From: Frankia sp. QA3
GTDB taxonomy: Bacteria > Actinomycetota > Actinomycetes > Frankiales > Frankiaceae
NCBI RefSeq assembly: GCF_000262465.1
Contig: NZ_CM001489.1
Span: 6,757,919-6,792,369, forward strand
Direction: 5' to 3'
DNA length: 34,451 bases
Positions 1 to 7,240 of the stretch are shown piece after piece (positions within the stretch are counted from its first letter, which is position 1; every line of letters starts with the position of its first letter). The notes under the pieces were generated by a model that saw only the letters and a program-made list of their open reading frames with translations, searched no databases and was not told where the DNA came from. A program made the position numbers and the translations under genes.

Positions 1-2193
1 GGCGGCCCGCGGCCCAACGCGAACATGTTCCAGCCCCGTCCCGCCGGCGGTGCTCCCGGTCGTCCCGGTGGTGGCGGCGGCGTGCCGGGTCGTCCCGGTG
101 GTGGCGGTGGACCGCGTCCTGGCGGTTTCGCCGGACGCGGCGGTGCCCCCGGCCGTCCCGGTGGCGGCGGTGGTGGCGCCGGCGCCGGCGCCCCGGGCCG
201 TCCCGGTGGTGGCGGCGGTGGCGGCCGGCCTGCGGCGGGTGGTCGCGGGCGTGGCGGTACCACGGCGGGCGCGTTCGGCCCGGGTGGCCGCGGTCGCCCC
301 GGCCGTCAGCGCAAGTCCAAGCGCGCGAAGCGGCAGGAGTGGGAGAGCGGCCTGGAGGCGCCGCGGATGGGCGCGATGGTGCCCCGTGGCAACGGGCAGG
401 CCATCCGTCTTCCGCGTGGCGCCTCGCTGGCGGACTTCGCGGACAAGATCGACGCGAACCCCGGCGCGCTGGTCCAGGTCGTCTTCACCCAGCTGGGTGA
501 GATGGTGACCGCGACGCAGTCCTGCACTGACGAGACGCTGCAACTGCTCGGCGTGACCCTCGGGTACGAAGTGCAGATCGTCAGCCCGGAGGACGAGGAC
601 AAGGAGCTGCTGGAGAGCTTCGACCTCTCCTTCGGCGGCGAGTACGGCGACGACGTCGAGCTCAGCATCCGGCCGCCGGTCGTGACCGTCATGGGTCACG
701 TCGACCACGGTAAGACGAAGCTGCTCGACGCCATCCGCTTCACGGACGTGGTTGCGGGCGAGGCCGGCGGCATCACCCAGCACATCGGTGCCTACCAGGT
801 GCGGGCCACGGTCGACGGCGACGAGCGGCCGATCACCTTCATCGACACCCCGGGTCACGAGACGTTCACCGCCATGCGTGCCCGCGGCGCTCAGGTCACC
901 GACATCGTGGTCCTCGTGGTCGCGGCCGACGACGGGGTGAAGCCGCAGACCATCGAGGCGCTCAACCACGCTCAGGCGGCCGGGGTGCCGGTCGTCGTGG
1001 CCGTCAACAAGGTCGACAAGGAGGGCGCCGACCCGGCGAAGGTGCGCGGCCAGCTCACCGAGTACGGCCTGGTCGCAGAGGAGTACGGCGGCGACACGAT
1101 GTTCGTCGACGTCTCCGCCCGCAACCGGACGAACATCGACGGGCTGCTCGAGGCCATCATCCTGACGGCCGACGCCTCGCTGGACCTGCGGGCCCCGACG
1201 GGCACCGAGGCCCAGGGCGTCGCGATCGAGGGCCGGCTCGACCGTGGCCGTGGCCCGGTGGCGACCGTGCTGGTTCAGCGCGGCACGCTGCGGGTCGGCG
1301 ACTCGGTGGTCGCCGGTGAGGCGTTCGGCCGGGTCCGGGCGATGCTTGACGAACACGGCGGCCAGGTGACCGAGGCGGGCCCGGCCCGTCCGGTCCAGGT
1401 GCTCGGCTTCACCAGCGTTCCCGACGCGGGTGACAACTTCCTGGTGGTGCCCGAGGACCGGGTTGCCCGCCAGATCGCCGAGCGCCGGCAGGCGCGCGAG
1501 CGTAACGCCGAGCTCGCGCTCAGCCGTGGCCGCCCGACGCTGGAGACGATCCTCGAGCGGATGAAGGAGGGCGAGAAGACTCAGCTCAACCTCATCCTCA
1601 AGGGCGACGTCTCCGGTTCGGTCGAGGCTCTCGAGGACGCCCTACTCAAGATCGACGTCGGCGACGAGGTCGGTCTGCGGATCATCGACCGGGGCGTCGG
1701 CGCGATCACCGAGACCAACGTCATGCTGGCGTCGGCGTCGGACGCGGTCATCATCGGCTTCAACGTCCGCCCGCAGGGCAAGGCGACGGAGCTGGCCGAC
1801 CGCGAGGGCGTCGAGGTCCGGTACTACTCGGTGATCTACCAGGCCATCGAGGACATCGAGAACGCCCTCAAGGGCATGCTCAAGCCGGTCTACGAGGAGG
1901 CGCAGCTCGGTACCGCCGAGGTGCGCGAGGTCTTCCGGGTGCCGCGGATCGGCAACGTCGCGGGCTCGCTGGTCCGCTCCGGTGTCATCCGCCGCAACAC
2001 CAAGGCCCGCCTCATCCGGGATGGCGTGGTCGTGGCGGACAACCTCACGGTCGAGTCGCTCAAGCGGTTCAAGGACGACGCCACCGAGGTCCGTGAGGGC
2101 TACGAGTGCGGTATCGGTCTCGGGTCGTTCAACGACATCAAGATCGACGACGTCATCGAGACCTTCGAACAGCGGGAGGTTCCTCGCGTCTGA
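1..2193 (+). CDS. infB: Translation initiation factor IF-2 (5' end outside window)
   Basis: IF-2 is the GTPase that brings initiator fMet-tRNA to the 30S subunit and promotes 50S joining. The reading frame is open from base 1, so the gene begins upstream; the ATG at 25 lies inside a low-complexity region and is not the true start. The visible N-terminal part (about bases 40-300) is Gly/Pro/Arg-rich with four PGRPGGGGG-like blocks, then a basic stretch (RQRKSKRAKRQE). The G domain follows with GHVDHGKT (near base 693), GGITQHIGAYQV, DTPGHET, NKVDK and a SAR motif, then domains II, III and IV ending at EQREVPRV. It heads the conserved order infB, DUF503, rbfA. A strong inverted repeat follows the stop. 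Confidence 0.97.
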   Translation, partial: GGPRPNANMFQPRPAGGAPGRPGGGGGVPGRPGGGGGPRPGGFAGRGGAPGRPGGGGGGAGAGAPGRPGGGGGGGRPAAGGRGRGGTTAGAFGPGGRGRPGRQRKSKRAKRQEWESGLEAPRMGAMVPRGNGQAIRLPRGASLADFADKIDANPGALVQVVFTQLGEMVTATQSCTDETLQLLGVTLGYEVQIVSPEDEDKELLESFDLSFGGEYGDDVELSIRPPVVTVMGHVDHGKTKLLDAIRFTDVVAGEAGGITQHIGAYQVRATVDGDERPITFIDTPGHETFTAMRARGAQVTDIVVLVVAADDGVKPQTIEALNHAQAAGVPVVVAVNKVDKEGADPAKVRGQLTEYGLVAEEYGGDTMFVDVSARNRTNIDGLLEAIILTADASLDLRAPTGTEAQGVAIEGRLDRGRGPVATVLVQRGTLRVGDSVVAGEAFGRVRAMLDEHGGQVTEAGPARPVQVLGFTSVPDAGDNFLVVPEDRVARQIAERRQARERNAELALSRGRPTLETILERMKEGEKTQLNLILKGDVSGSVEALEDALLKIDVGDEVGLRIIDRGVGAITETNVMLASASDAVIIGFNVRPQGKATELADREGVEVRYYSVIYQAIEDIENALKGMLKPVYEEAQLGTAEVREVFRVPRIGNVAGSLVRSGVIRRNTKARLIRDGVVVADNLTVESLKRFKDDATEVREGYECGIGLGSFNDIKIDDVIETFEQREVPRV

Positions 2194-2203
2194 GGCACAC
2201 CGC

Positions 2204-2253
2204 CGGTCGGTGCCGGCCGGCCGGGCGCGTGCGCGTCCGGCCGGCACCGACCG
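2204..2253 (+). terminator. Perfect 17-bp inverted repeat after infB
   Basis: The arms 2204-2220 (cggtcggtgccggccgg) and 2237-2253 are exact reverse complements around a 16-nt loop, starting 11 nt after the infB stop. There is no U-tract, which is common for actinobacterial hairpin terminators. It could equally be an attenuator or an mRNA 3'-end stabiliser inside a transcript that continues into the next genes. Confidence 0.6.
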
Positions 2254-2279
2254 CTCGTGCCGCACCGTGGAGGGCGATC

Positions 2280-2612
2280 ATGTGGATCGGGACTCTCAGC
2301 CTTGACCTGCTGCTCGGGGACGTGCACTCGTTGAAGGAGAAGCGTTCGGTGGTCCGGCCGATCGTGGCCGAACTGCGCCGTCGTTTTTCGCTCAGCGTCG
2401 CCGAGACGGGGCATCTCGACCTGCATCGCCGGGCCGAGATAGGGATGGCGGTCGTGGCCGCCGACCGTGCGCACTGCGTCGAGGTCCTGCGCGCCTGTGA
2501 GCAGCTGGTGGCGGGGCGGCCCGAGGTCGAGATCCTCGCCGCGCGCGAGCGCTGCCTGGCCGAGGACGACACCGAGGGGCATCCCCACATGCCGGCCGGC
2601 ACCCCCGACTGA
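2280..2612 (+). CDS. DUF503 family protein (YlxP-like)
   Basis: A 110-residue protein beginning MWIGTLSLDLLLGDVHSLKEKR, the characteristic start of the DUF503/YlxP family, which often sits between infB and rbfA. The molecular function of the family is not firmly known; a link to ribosome maturation is inferred from its neighbours. The ATG at 2280 is preceded by GGAGGG at 2269-2274. The frame is open further upstream, but that part would overlap the infB 3' end and the hairpin and has no family similarity. The C-terminal tail (EGHPHMPAGTPD) looks dispensable. A hairpin begins one base after the stop. Confidence 0.88.
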   Translation: MWIGTLSLDLLLGDVHSLKEKRSVVRPIVAELRRRFSLSVAETGHLDLHRRAEIGMAVVAADRAHCVEVLRACEQLVAGRPEVEILAARERCLAEDDTEGHPHMPAGTPD

Positions 2613-2613
2613 G

Positions 2614-2659
2614 CCGATCGCCGCGAGGGCGGCCAGCCCGCCGCGGTTGCGGCGATCGG
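2614..2659 (+). terminator. Hairpin directly after the DUF503 gene
   Basis: The arms ccgatcgccgc (2614-2624) and its exact complement (2649-2659) form an 11-bp stem. Inside the loop a second GC stem (ggcgg/ccgcc) can form. It begins one base after the stop codon and has no T-run. It may attenuate transcription between the DUF503 gene and rbfA or protect the upstream mRNA. Confidence 0.5.
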
Positions 2660-2769
2660 GCATCCGGCGGGCGGCGAGGCCCCGCACGGTATCCATCACG
2701 GTGGCGTCCCCGGTGGGAGCGATCGCGGCGGGAACGACGCCGAGGTAACACGGAGCGAGGAGGTGGACG

Positions 2770-3372
2770 GTGGCTGATCCGGCTCGGGCACGGAAGCTGG
2801 CCGTGCGTATTCGTGAGGTGGTCGCGTCCGCGCTGGAACGCGGCGTGAAGGATCCCCGCCTGGGCATGGTGACGGTCACCGACGTGCGGGTGACGCCCGA
2901 CCTGGTCGACGCGACGGTCTTCTACACCGTGTACGGCGATGAGGCCGCGCGCCGCGCGTCGGCCGAGGCGCTCGAGTCCGCTCGCGGGCTGCTGCGCAGC
3001 CAGGTCGGCCGTGCCACCGGCGTGAAGGTCACCCCGACCCTCACCTTCGTGCACGACCGGCTGCCCGACGACGCCAAGCATCTCGAGGAGCTGATCAGCG
3101 TCGCGCGGGAGCGGGATGCCCGGCTCGCCGAGGTCCGCCGCGACGCCCGGCCCGCGGGCGACGATGATCCCTACCGCCGTCCGCGGACCGTCGAGGACGA
3201 GCTGGACGACGATCTCGGCGACGAGTTCGACGAGTTCGACGGCCTCGAGGCGGGCGACGCCCCTGGTGGAGATACCCCTGGTGGAGATACCAGGGTGCGG
3301 GAGGCCGACGCGGCCAGCGATCATACCGTGTATCCGGCGTCACCCGGCGGCGATCCGACCATCGGGCGCTGA
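2770..3372 (+). CDS. rbfA: 30S ribosome-binding factor A
   Basis: RbfA binds the immature 30S subunit and assists 16S rRNA 5'-end processing and late assembly. The KH-like core is seen in residues about 1-110: MADPARARKLAVRIREVVAS at the start, then DPRLGMVTVTDVRVTPDL, LRSQVGRATGVKVTP and LTFVHD. The GTG start at 2770 is preceded by AGGAGGT (2758-2764). At 200 residues it is longer than usual RbfA proteins (about 120-150). The extra C-terminal tail is acidic (EDELDDDLGDEFDEFDG) and ends in a low-complexity part containing a 15-bp tandem duplication near 3258-3290 that encodes repeated GGDTP. The tail is probably disordered. Confidence 0.95.
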   Translation: MADPARARKLAVRIREVVASALERGVKDPRLGMVTVTDVRVTPDLVDATVFYTVYGDEAARRASAEALESARGLLRSQVGRATGVKVTPTLTFVHDRLPDDAKHLEELISVARERDARLAEVRRDARPAGDDDPYRRPRTVEDELDDDLGDEFDEFDGLEAGDAPGGDTPGGDTRVREADAASDHTVYPASPGGDPTIGR

Positions 3373-3445
3373 GAGTGATGAGCCGCTCCAAGGGGACGAA
3401 CCACCGGCGTGCTGGTGGGCCGCGGACACGGCGATGGGACGGGCG

Positions 3446-4552
3446 ATGAGCGACGCGAGCGACCTCGTGGCCGACCGGGCGGCCGTGGTGGCCGCGCTCA
3501 CGGCGGCCGTCGGCGCCGGTGACGACATCCTGCTCGTCGCGCACGTCAACCCGGACGGGGACAGCCTCGGTTCGGCGCTGGCCCTCGGGCTCGCGTTGCG
3601 GACTCTCGGGGGGCGGCCGAGGGTGTCCTTCGATGCCGAGCCCTTCGCCGTTCCCCGGACGCTGCGTTTCCTGGCCGGCCAGGAGCTGCTCGTCGACCCG
3701 GTGGCGATCACCGCCCGGCCGAGCCTCGTGCTCTGCCTGGACGCGGCCAGCCGGTCCCGGCTCGGCCGGCTCGCCGGGATCATCGCCGGTAGCCGGGTGG
3801 TCATCGTCGATCACCATGCCTCCAACACCCGTTTCGGCGACCTCAACCTCGTCGACAGCGAGGCCGCCTCGACCAGCGCGATGGTCGTCGACCTGATCGA
3901 CGCCCTCGGGGTGGCGCTGGACGCGGACCTGGCCGCGGCGATCTACACCGGCCTGGTGACGGACACCGGCTCCTTCCGGTTCGCCGCGACGACGCCCGCG
4001 GTGCACCGCCTCGCCGCCCGCCTGCTGGCCACCGGCATCCGGCATGATCTGATCAGCCGGGCGCTGTGGGACACCCACCGGTTCGGCTACCTGAAGCTGC
4101 TCGGTGAAGTGCTGGGCCGCGCCCGCCTGGAACCCGAGCACGACCTGGTCTGGACGTGGTGCACCCAGGTCGACCTGCGGGCCGTGGGGCTCGACTACGA
4201 CGAGATCGAGGGCTTCATCGACACCTTGCGCACGGCGTCGGAGGCCGAGGTCGCCCTGATCTGCAAGCAGGACGGCGACGTCTGGAAGGTCTCCGTGCGG
4301 TCCAAGGGGAGTGTCGACGTCGGTGCGCTGTGCGCCGGCCTCGGGGGTGGCGGCCACCGCCTGGCCGCCGGCTTCGTGACGCGCGCGGAGCTGGTGGAGC
4401 TCATGGACACGGTGCGGGCGGCGCTGGTTCGGGCGCCACGGCTGGCCGATCCCGCGGCCGGGGCCCTCACCGGGCCCGACGCGGCCGCCGGGCGCACGTC
4501 CGCCCCCATCCAGGGCCGGGCCGGCCGAGGCCCGGCCGTGAGCGTCCGGTGA
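3446..4552 (+). CDS. nrnA: DHH-family phosphoesterase (nanoRNase/pAp phosphatase)
   Basis: Members of this family degrade 2-5 nt RNAs and/or dephosphorylate 3'-phosphoadenosine 5'-phosphate, using Mn2+. Visible DHH motifs: HVNPDGDSLGS (Asp37, Asp39), LCLDAAS, VIVDHHASN (Asp122-His-His) and GLVTDTGSFRF. The C-terminal DHHA1 domain carries GGGGHRLAAGF. I chose ATG 3446 (MSDASDLVADR); an in-frame ATG at 3434 is an equal alternative, and neither has a strong ribosome-binding site. The last about 35 residues are Ala/Gly/Pro-rich. The stop overlaps the truB GTG (GTGA), so the two genes are probably translationally coupled. Placement after rbfA is conserved in actinobacteria. Confidence 0.93.
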   Translation: MSDASDLVADRAAVVAALTAAVGAGDDILLVAHVNPDGDSLGSALALGLALRTLGGRPRVSFDAEPFAVPRTLRFLAGQELLVDPVAITARPSLVLCLDAASRSRLGRLAGIIAGSRVVIVDHHASNTRFGDLNLVDSEAASTSAMVVDLIDALGVALDADLAAAIYTGLVTDTGSFRFAATTPAVHRLAARLLATGIRHDLISRALWDTHRFGYLKLLGEVLGRARLEPEHDLVWTWCTQVDLRAVGLDYDEIEGFIDTLRTASEAEVALICKQDGDVWKVSVRSKGSVDVGALCAGLGGGGHRLAAGFVTRAELVELMDTVRAALVRAPRLADPAAGALTGPDAAAGRTSAPIQGRAGRGPAVSVR

Positions 4553-5472
4553 GCCCGCGGGGATCCCGTCCGGCGGGGGGCCCGCAGGTCGACGGCCTCG
4601 TCGTCGTCGACAAACCGGCCGGGCTCACCTCGCACGACGTGGTCGCCCGCGCCCGGCGCATCCTGGGGCAGCGTCGGGTTGGCCACGCCGGCACCCTCGA
4701 CCCGATGGCGACCGGCGTCCTGGTACTCGGCGCCGGCCGGGGAACGAGGCTGCTGGGTCACCTCGCGCTCACGGACAAGGTGTACGACGCGACGATCCGG
4801 CTCGGCCGCACGACGACGACCGACGACGCCGAGGGTGAGCCGCTCGAGGACCGGCCCGTCGACGTCGCTCCCGAGCGGCTCGCGCGGGCGATGGCGGCTC
4901 TGACGGGGCCGATCGACCAGGTGCCGTCGAGCGTCAGCGCGGTCAAGGTCGGCGGGGTGCGCGCCTACGCCCGGGTGCGGGCCGGCGAGCAGGTCGAGCT
5001 CGCCGCCCGCCGGGTCATGGTGCACCGCTTCGACCTGCTCGCCCGCCGCGCCGCCGGCGGCGCGGCGGACCCGGGGGGCACCGATCTCGACGTGACGGTC
5101 GGCTGCTCCAGCGGGACCTACATCCGGGCGCTCGCCCGCGATCTCGGGGCCGCGCTGGGCTGTGGGGGGCACCTGACGGCGTTGCGGCGCACCGTCGTGG
5201 GGCCCTTCGGGCTCGCCCGGGCGGTGAGCCTCGACACGTTCGCCGAGCTGGGCGCGGGGGCGGTCACCCCGCTGGCGGAGGCCGTCGCGGCTGGTTTCGC
5301 GCGCCGAGATGTCGCCGGGGACGCGGCGGTCGACGTGCGTCACGGCCGCCGGTTGGCGCCGGTAGGGCGGCCGGGTACCTACGGCGTGTTCGGCCCGGAC
5401 GGGTCCGTGCTGGCGCTGGTCGAGGAGAGCGCCGAGGCGGTCCGCTCGCTGGTCGTGTTCGCCCCGGCCTGA
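4549..5472 (+). CDS. truB: tRNA pseudouridine(55) synthase
   Basis: TruB converts U55 in the tRNA T-loop to pseudouridine. The start GTG at 4549 overlaps the nrnA stop by four bases and gives a 307-residue protein, normal for the family. Motifs: LVVVDKPAGLTSHDVV, then GHAGTLDPMATGVLVLG with catalytic Asp51, then KVYDATIRLG, VPSSVSAVKVGG and SSGTYIRALARDLG. The last 60 residues resemble the actinobacterial TruB C-terminal extension (RHGRRLAPVG...YGVFGPDGSVLALVEE). The open frame extends far upstream within nrnA, but that part is a shadow. Confidence 0.95.
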   Translation: MSPRGSRPAGGPQVDGLVVVDKPAGLTSHDVVARARRILGQRRVGHAGTLDPMATGVLVLGAGRGTRLLGHLALTDKVYDATIRLGRTTTTDDAEGEPLEDRPVDVAPERLARAMAALTGPIDQVPSSVSAVKVGGVRAYARVRAGEQVELAARRVMVHRFDLLARRAAGGAADPGGTDLDVTVGCSSGTYIRALARDLGAALGCGGHLTALRRTVVGPFGLARAVSLDTFAELGAGAVTPLAEAVAAGFARRDVAGDAAVDVRHGRRLAPVGRPGTYGVFGPDGSVLALVEESAEAVRSLVVFAPA

Positions 5473-5500
5473 CCCCACGCGAGACCGGGGGCGGACGGTG

Positions 5501-5538
5501 CTCGACCGTGCCGCGCGAGAATGTCCTAGGCTTCCCAC
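5501..5538 (+). promoter_or_regulatory. Candidate promoter for ribF
   Basis: A TAGGCT hexamer at 5527-5532 lies 6 nt before the ribF GTG, and no Shine-Dalgarno sequence is visible. A weak -35-like CTCGAC lies at 5501-5506 with a long spacer. The spacing suggests that transcription starts at the start codon, giving a leaderless mRNA. This is inferred from sequence only. Confidence 0.45.
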
Positions 5539-6468
5539 GTGCAAACGTGGCGAGGGGCGGAGAACACGCCGGCCGAGTGGCGCGGCGGGGTCGTCACCAT
5601 CGGCTTCTTCGACGGGGTGCACCTCGGGCATCGGCAGATCATCGGGCAGGCGGTGCGCCGCGCCCATGACCGCGGCGAGCGGGCCGTCGTCCTCACCTTC
5701 GATCCGCATCCCGGGGAGGTGCTCCGCCCCGGCAGCCATCCGGCCCTGCTGACGACTTTGCGCTACAAGGCCGAGCTGCTCGCGGCGATCGGTGTCGACG
5801 CGCTGTGCGTGCAGCCGTTCACGCTGGACTTCAGCCGGGTGCCCCCGGCGGAGTTCGTGCACGGGATGCTGGTCGAGCGGCTGGGCGCCAGCGTGGTCGT
5901 GGTGGGGGAGAACTTCACCTACGGCCACCGGGCCGCCGGCACGCTGGCCACGCTGGCGGCGGACGGGGCCCGGGAGGGGTTCGAGGTCGACGGGGTCCGC
6001 CTGGTCCGCTCGGGGGAGCAGGTGCTGTCCTCGACCGAGATCCGCCGCCGCGTCGCCGAGGGTGACGTGGAGTCGGCCGCCGTGGCCCTGGCCCGCCCAC
6101 ACCGGGTCGAGGGCGTGGTCGTGCACGGAGACGCCCGCGGCCGGACGATCGGCTACCCGACGGCCAATGTCGAGGTGACGCCGTGGGCGGCGGTGCCCGC
6201 CGACGGTGTGTACGCGGGGTTCGCCTGCTGGGACGGCCGCCGCCAGCCCGCCGCGATCTCGATCGGCACGAACCCGACGTTCGCCGGCCGGGAGCGGCGG
6301 GTGGAGGCGTTTCTGTTGGACTTCGACGGGGATCTCTACGGCGAGTACATGGCCTACGAGTTCACCCGCCGCCTGCGTCCGACGCTGCGCTTCGAGTCGG
6401 TGGACGAGCTCGTCACCCAGATGGCCGCCGACGTCGAGGCGACCAGGACGGTCACCCTGCCCGTCTGA
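5539..6468 (+). CDS. ribF: Bifunctional riboflavin kinase/FAD synthetase
   Basis: RibF phosphorylates riboflavin to FMN and adenylylates FMN to FAD. The N-terminal nucleotidyltransferase domain shows VTIGFFDGVHLGHRQII, LTFDPHPGEVL, VVGENFTYGHRAAG and SSTEIRRRVAEG. The C-terminal flavokinase domain shows GRTIGYPTANV, PADGVYAGFA, SIGTNPTFAG and VEAFLLDFDGDLYGEYM. Its 309 residues fit the family. The start is GTG 5539 without a ribosome-binding site but just after a -10-like hexamer. The truB-ribF-rpsO order is the usual one. Confidence 0.95.
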   Translation: MQTWRGAENTPAEWRGGVVTIGFFDGVHLGHRQIIGQAVRRAHDRGERAVVLTFDPHPGEVLRPGSHPALLTTLRYKAELLAAIGVDALCVQPFTLDFSRVPPAEFVHGMLVERLGASVVVVGENFTYGHRAAGTLATLAADGAREGFEVDGVRLVRSGEQVLSSTEIRRRVAEGDVESAAVALARPHRVEGVVVHGDARGRTIGYPTANVEVTPWAAVPADGVYAGFACWDGRRQPAAISIGTNPTFAGRERRVEAFLLDFDGDLYGEYMAYEFTRRLRPTLRFESVDELVTQMAADVEATRTVTLPV

Positions 6469-6469
6469 G

Positions 6470-6484
6470 CGTGCCCGCGGCACG
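6470..6484 (+). other. Short hairpin after ribF
   Basis: cgtgcc (6470-6475) pairs exactly with ggcacg (6479-6484) around a 3-nt loop, starting one base after the ribF stop. A second small gtgcc/ggcac hairpin lies near 6502-6514. Both are short, so termination is only a possibility. Confidence 0.25.
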
Positions 6485-6564
6485 GGGCCCGGGGCGCGGC
6501 GGTGCCATGGGCACGACCCACGGGTGCGGGGTCACCGGTGTCCGAGCGGTTCCCCTCGGGTTGA

Positions 6565-6570
6565 TAGGCT
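6565..6570 (+). promoter_or_regulatory. Candidate -10 box for rpsO
   Basis: TAGGCT is preceded by TTGA (GGTTGATAGGCT), the same hexamer as before ribF. It would place the transcript start near 6577, leaving a leader of about 115 nt before the rpsO start. No convincing -35 is seen. Confidence 0.4.
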
Positions 6571-6691
6571 TCGGGTCCAGGCGGGTGCGGCGTGTCCGGA
6601 CCGCACGGCGATGAGGCCGTGGTCCGGCGTCGGTTCGGGTGAGGCAGACCCCGGGCGCGCGCCGTCCCGAAGCAGAAGGAGAGGGTGGAGC

Positions 6692-6961
6692 GTGCCGCTC
6701 GCGAGCGACGTCAAGCAGAAGATCATGTCCGATTACGCCACCGTTGAGCGGGACACCGGCTCGCCCGAGGTGCAGGTCGCGATGCTGACCCGTCGGATCA
6801 GCGACCTGACCGAGCACCTCAAGGTGCACAAGCACGACCATCACAGCCGCCGGGGCCTGCTCCTGCTCGTGGGGCGCCGCCGCCGGCTGCTGAACTACCT
6901 GTCGAAGACGGATATCAACCGATACCGCGCCCTGATCGAGCGACTCGGGCTACGGCGGTAG
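6692..6961 (+). CDS. rpsO: 30S ribosomal protein S15
   Basis: S15 binds the central domain of 16S rRNA early in 30S assembly. The GTG at 6692 gives exactly 89 residues, the standard length: MPLASDVKQKIMSDYA, then DTGSPEVQVAMLTRRI, HLKVHKHDHHSRRGLL and LVGRRRRLLNYL, ending IERLGLRR. The ribosome-binding sequence GAAGGAGAGG (6675-6684) is well spaced and decides this start, although the frame is open far upstream. A UUCG-capped hairpin follows the stop by 5 nt. Confidence 0.97.
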   Translation: MPLASDVKQKIMSDYATVERDTGSPEVQVAMLTRRISDLTEHLKVHKHDHHSRRGLLLLVGRRRRLLNYLSKTDINRYRALIERLGLRR

Positions 6962-6966
6962 CGCGA

Positions 6967-6999
6967 AGAGGGAGCGGCCCTTCGGGGGACGCTCCCTCT
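6967..6999 (+). terminator. UUCG-capped hairpin after rpsO
   Basis: The arms agagggagcg (6967-6976) and cgctccctct (6990-6999) pair perfectly. Inside, ccc-ttcg-ggg forms a further stem with the very stable C(UUCG)G loop. No T-run follows, as is usual in high-GC actinobacteria. It separates rpsO from pnp and could be a terminator or a processing site. Confidence 0.75.
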
Positions 7000-7029
7000 G
7001 ACGCATCGGGGGTAAATACCAGATGCGTC
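7000..7029 (+). promoter_or_regulatory. Second hairpin in the rpsO-pnp leader
   Basis: gacgcatc (7000-7007) pairs exactly with gatgcgtc (7022-7029) around a 14-nt, relatively A-rich loop (gggggtaaatacca). It abuts the rpsO hairpin with no gap, so the two may stack. Confidence 0.5.
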
Positions 7030-7031
7030 GC

Positions 7032-7057
7032 CCGCCGGCGGAGGTCTCCGTCGGCGG
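7032..7057 (+). promoter_or_regulatory. Third hairpin in the pnp leader
   Basis: An 11-bp stem (7032-7042 with 7047-7057, one G-U pair) is closed by a GGTC tetraloop. A weaker ggacc/ggtcc hairpin follows at 7064-7079. In other bacteria the pnp leader hairpin is cut by RNase III during PNPase autoregulation; a similar role here is an inference from position and shape. Confidence 0.45.
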
Positions 7058-7240
7058 ATCGGAGGACCTGACCGGGTCCGTGGTGGCGAGAGCCGCCGGT
7101 CCTCGGTCGTGGTCGCCGGGAGCGGGCTCACCCTCCCCGGGGGCTTCGACTGAGCACCGGCATCCTCAAGGACGCGGACCCGGCCGGAGGACAAGATCGG
7201 CTGCGTGGACCCGGCCGAAGAAGAGGATGGAGTGGTTCGA

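Noticed and set aside
7205..7240. Upstream GTG start for pnp, with CAAGAT 7 nt before it
   Set aside because: The spacing resembles the leaderless pattern, but the first base of the hexamer is off, and the protein aligns with known PNPase N-termini from GTG 7241. Kept as an alternative only.
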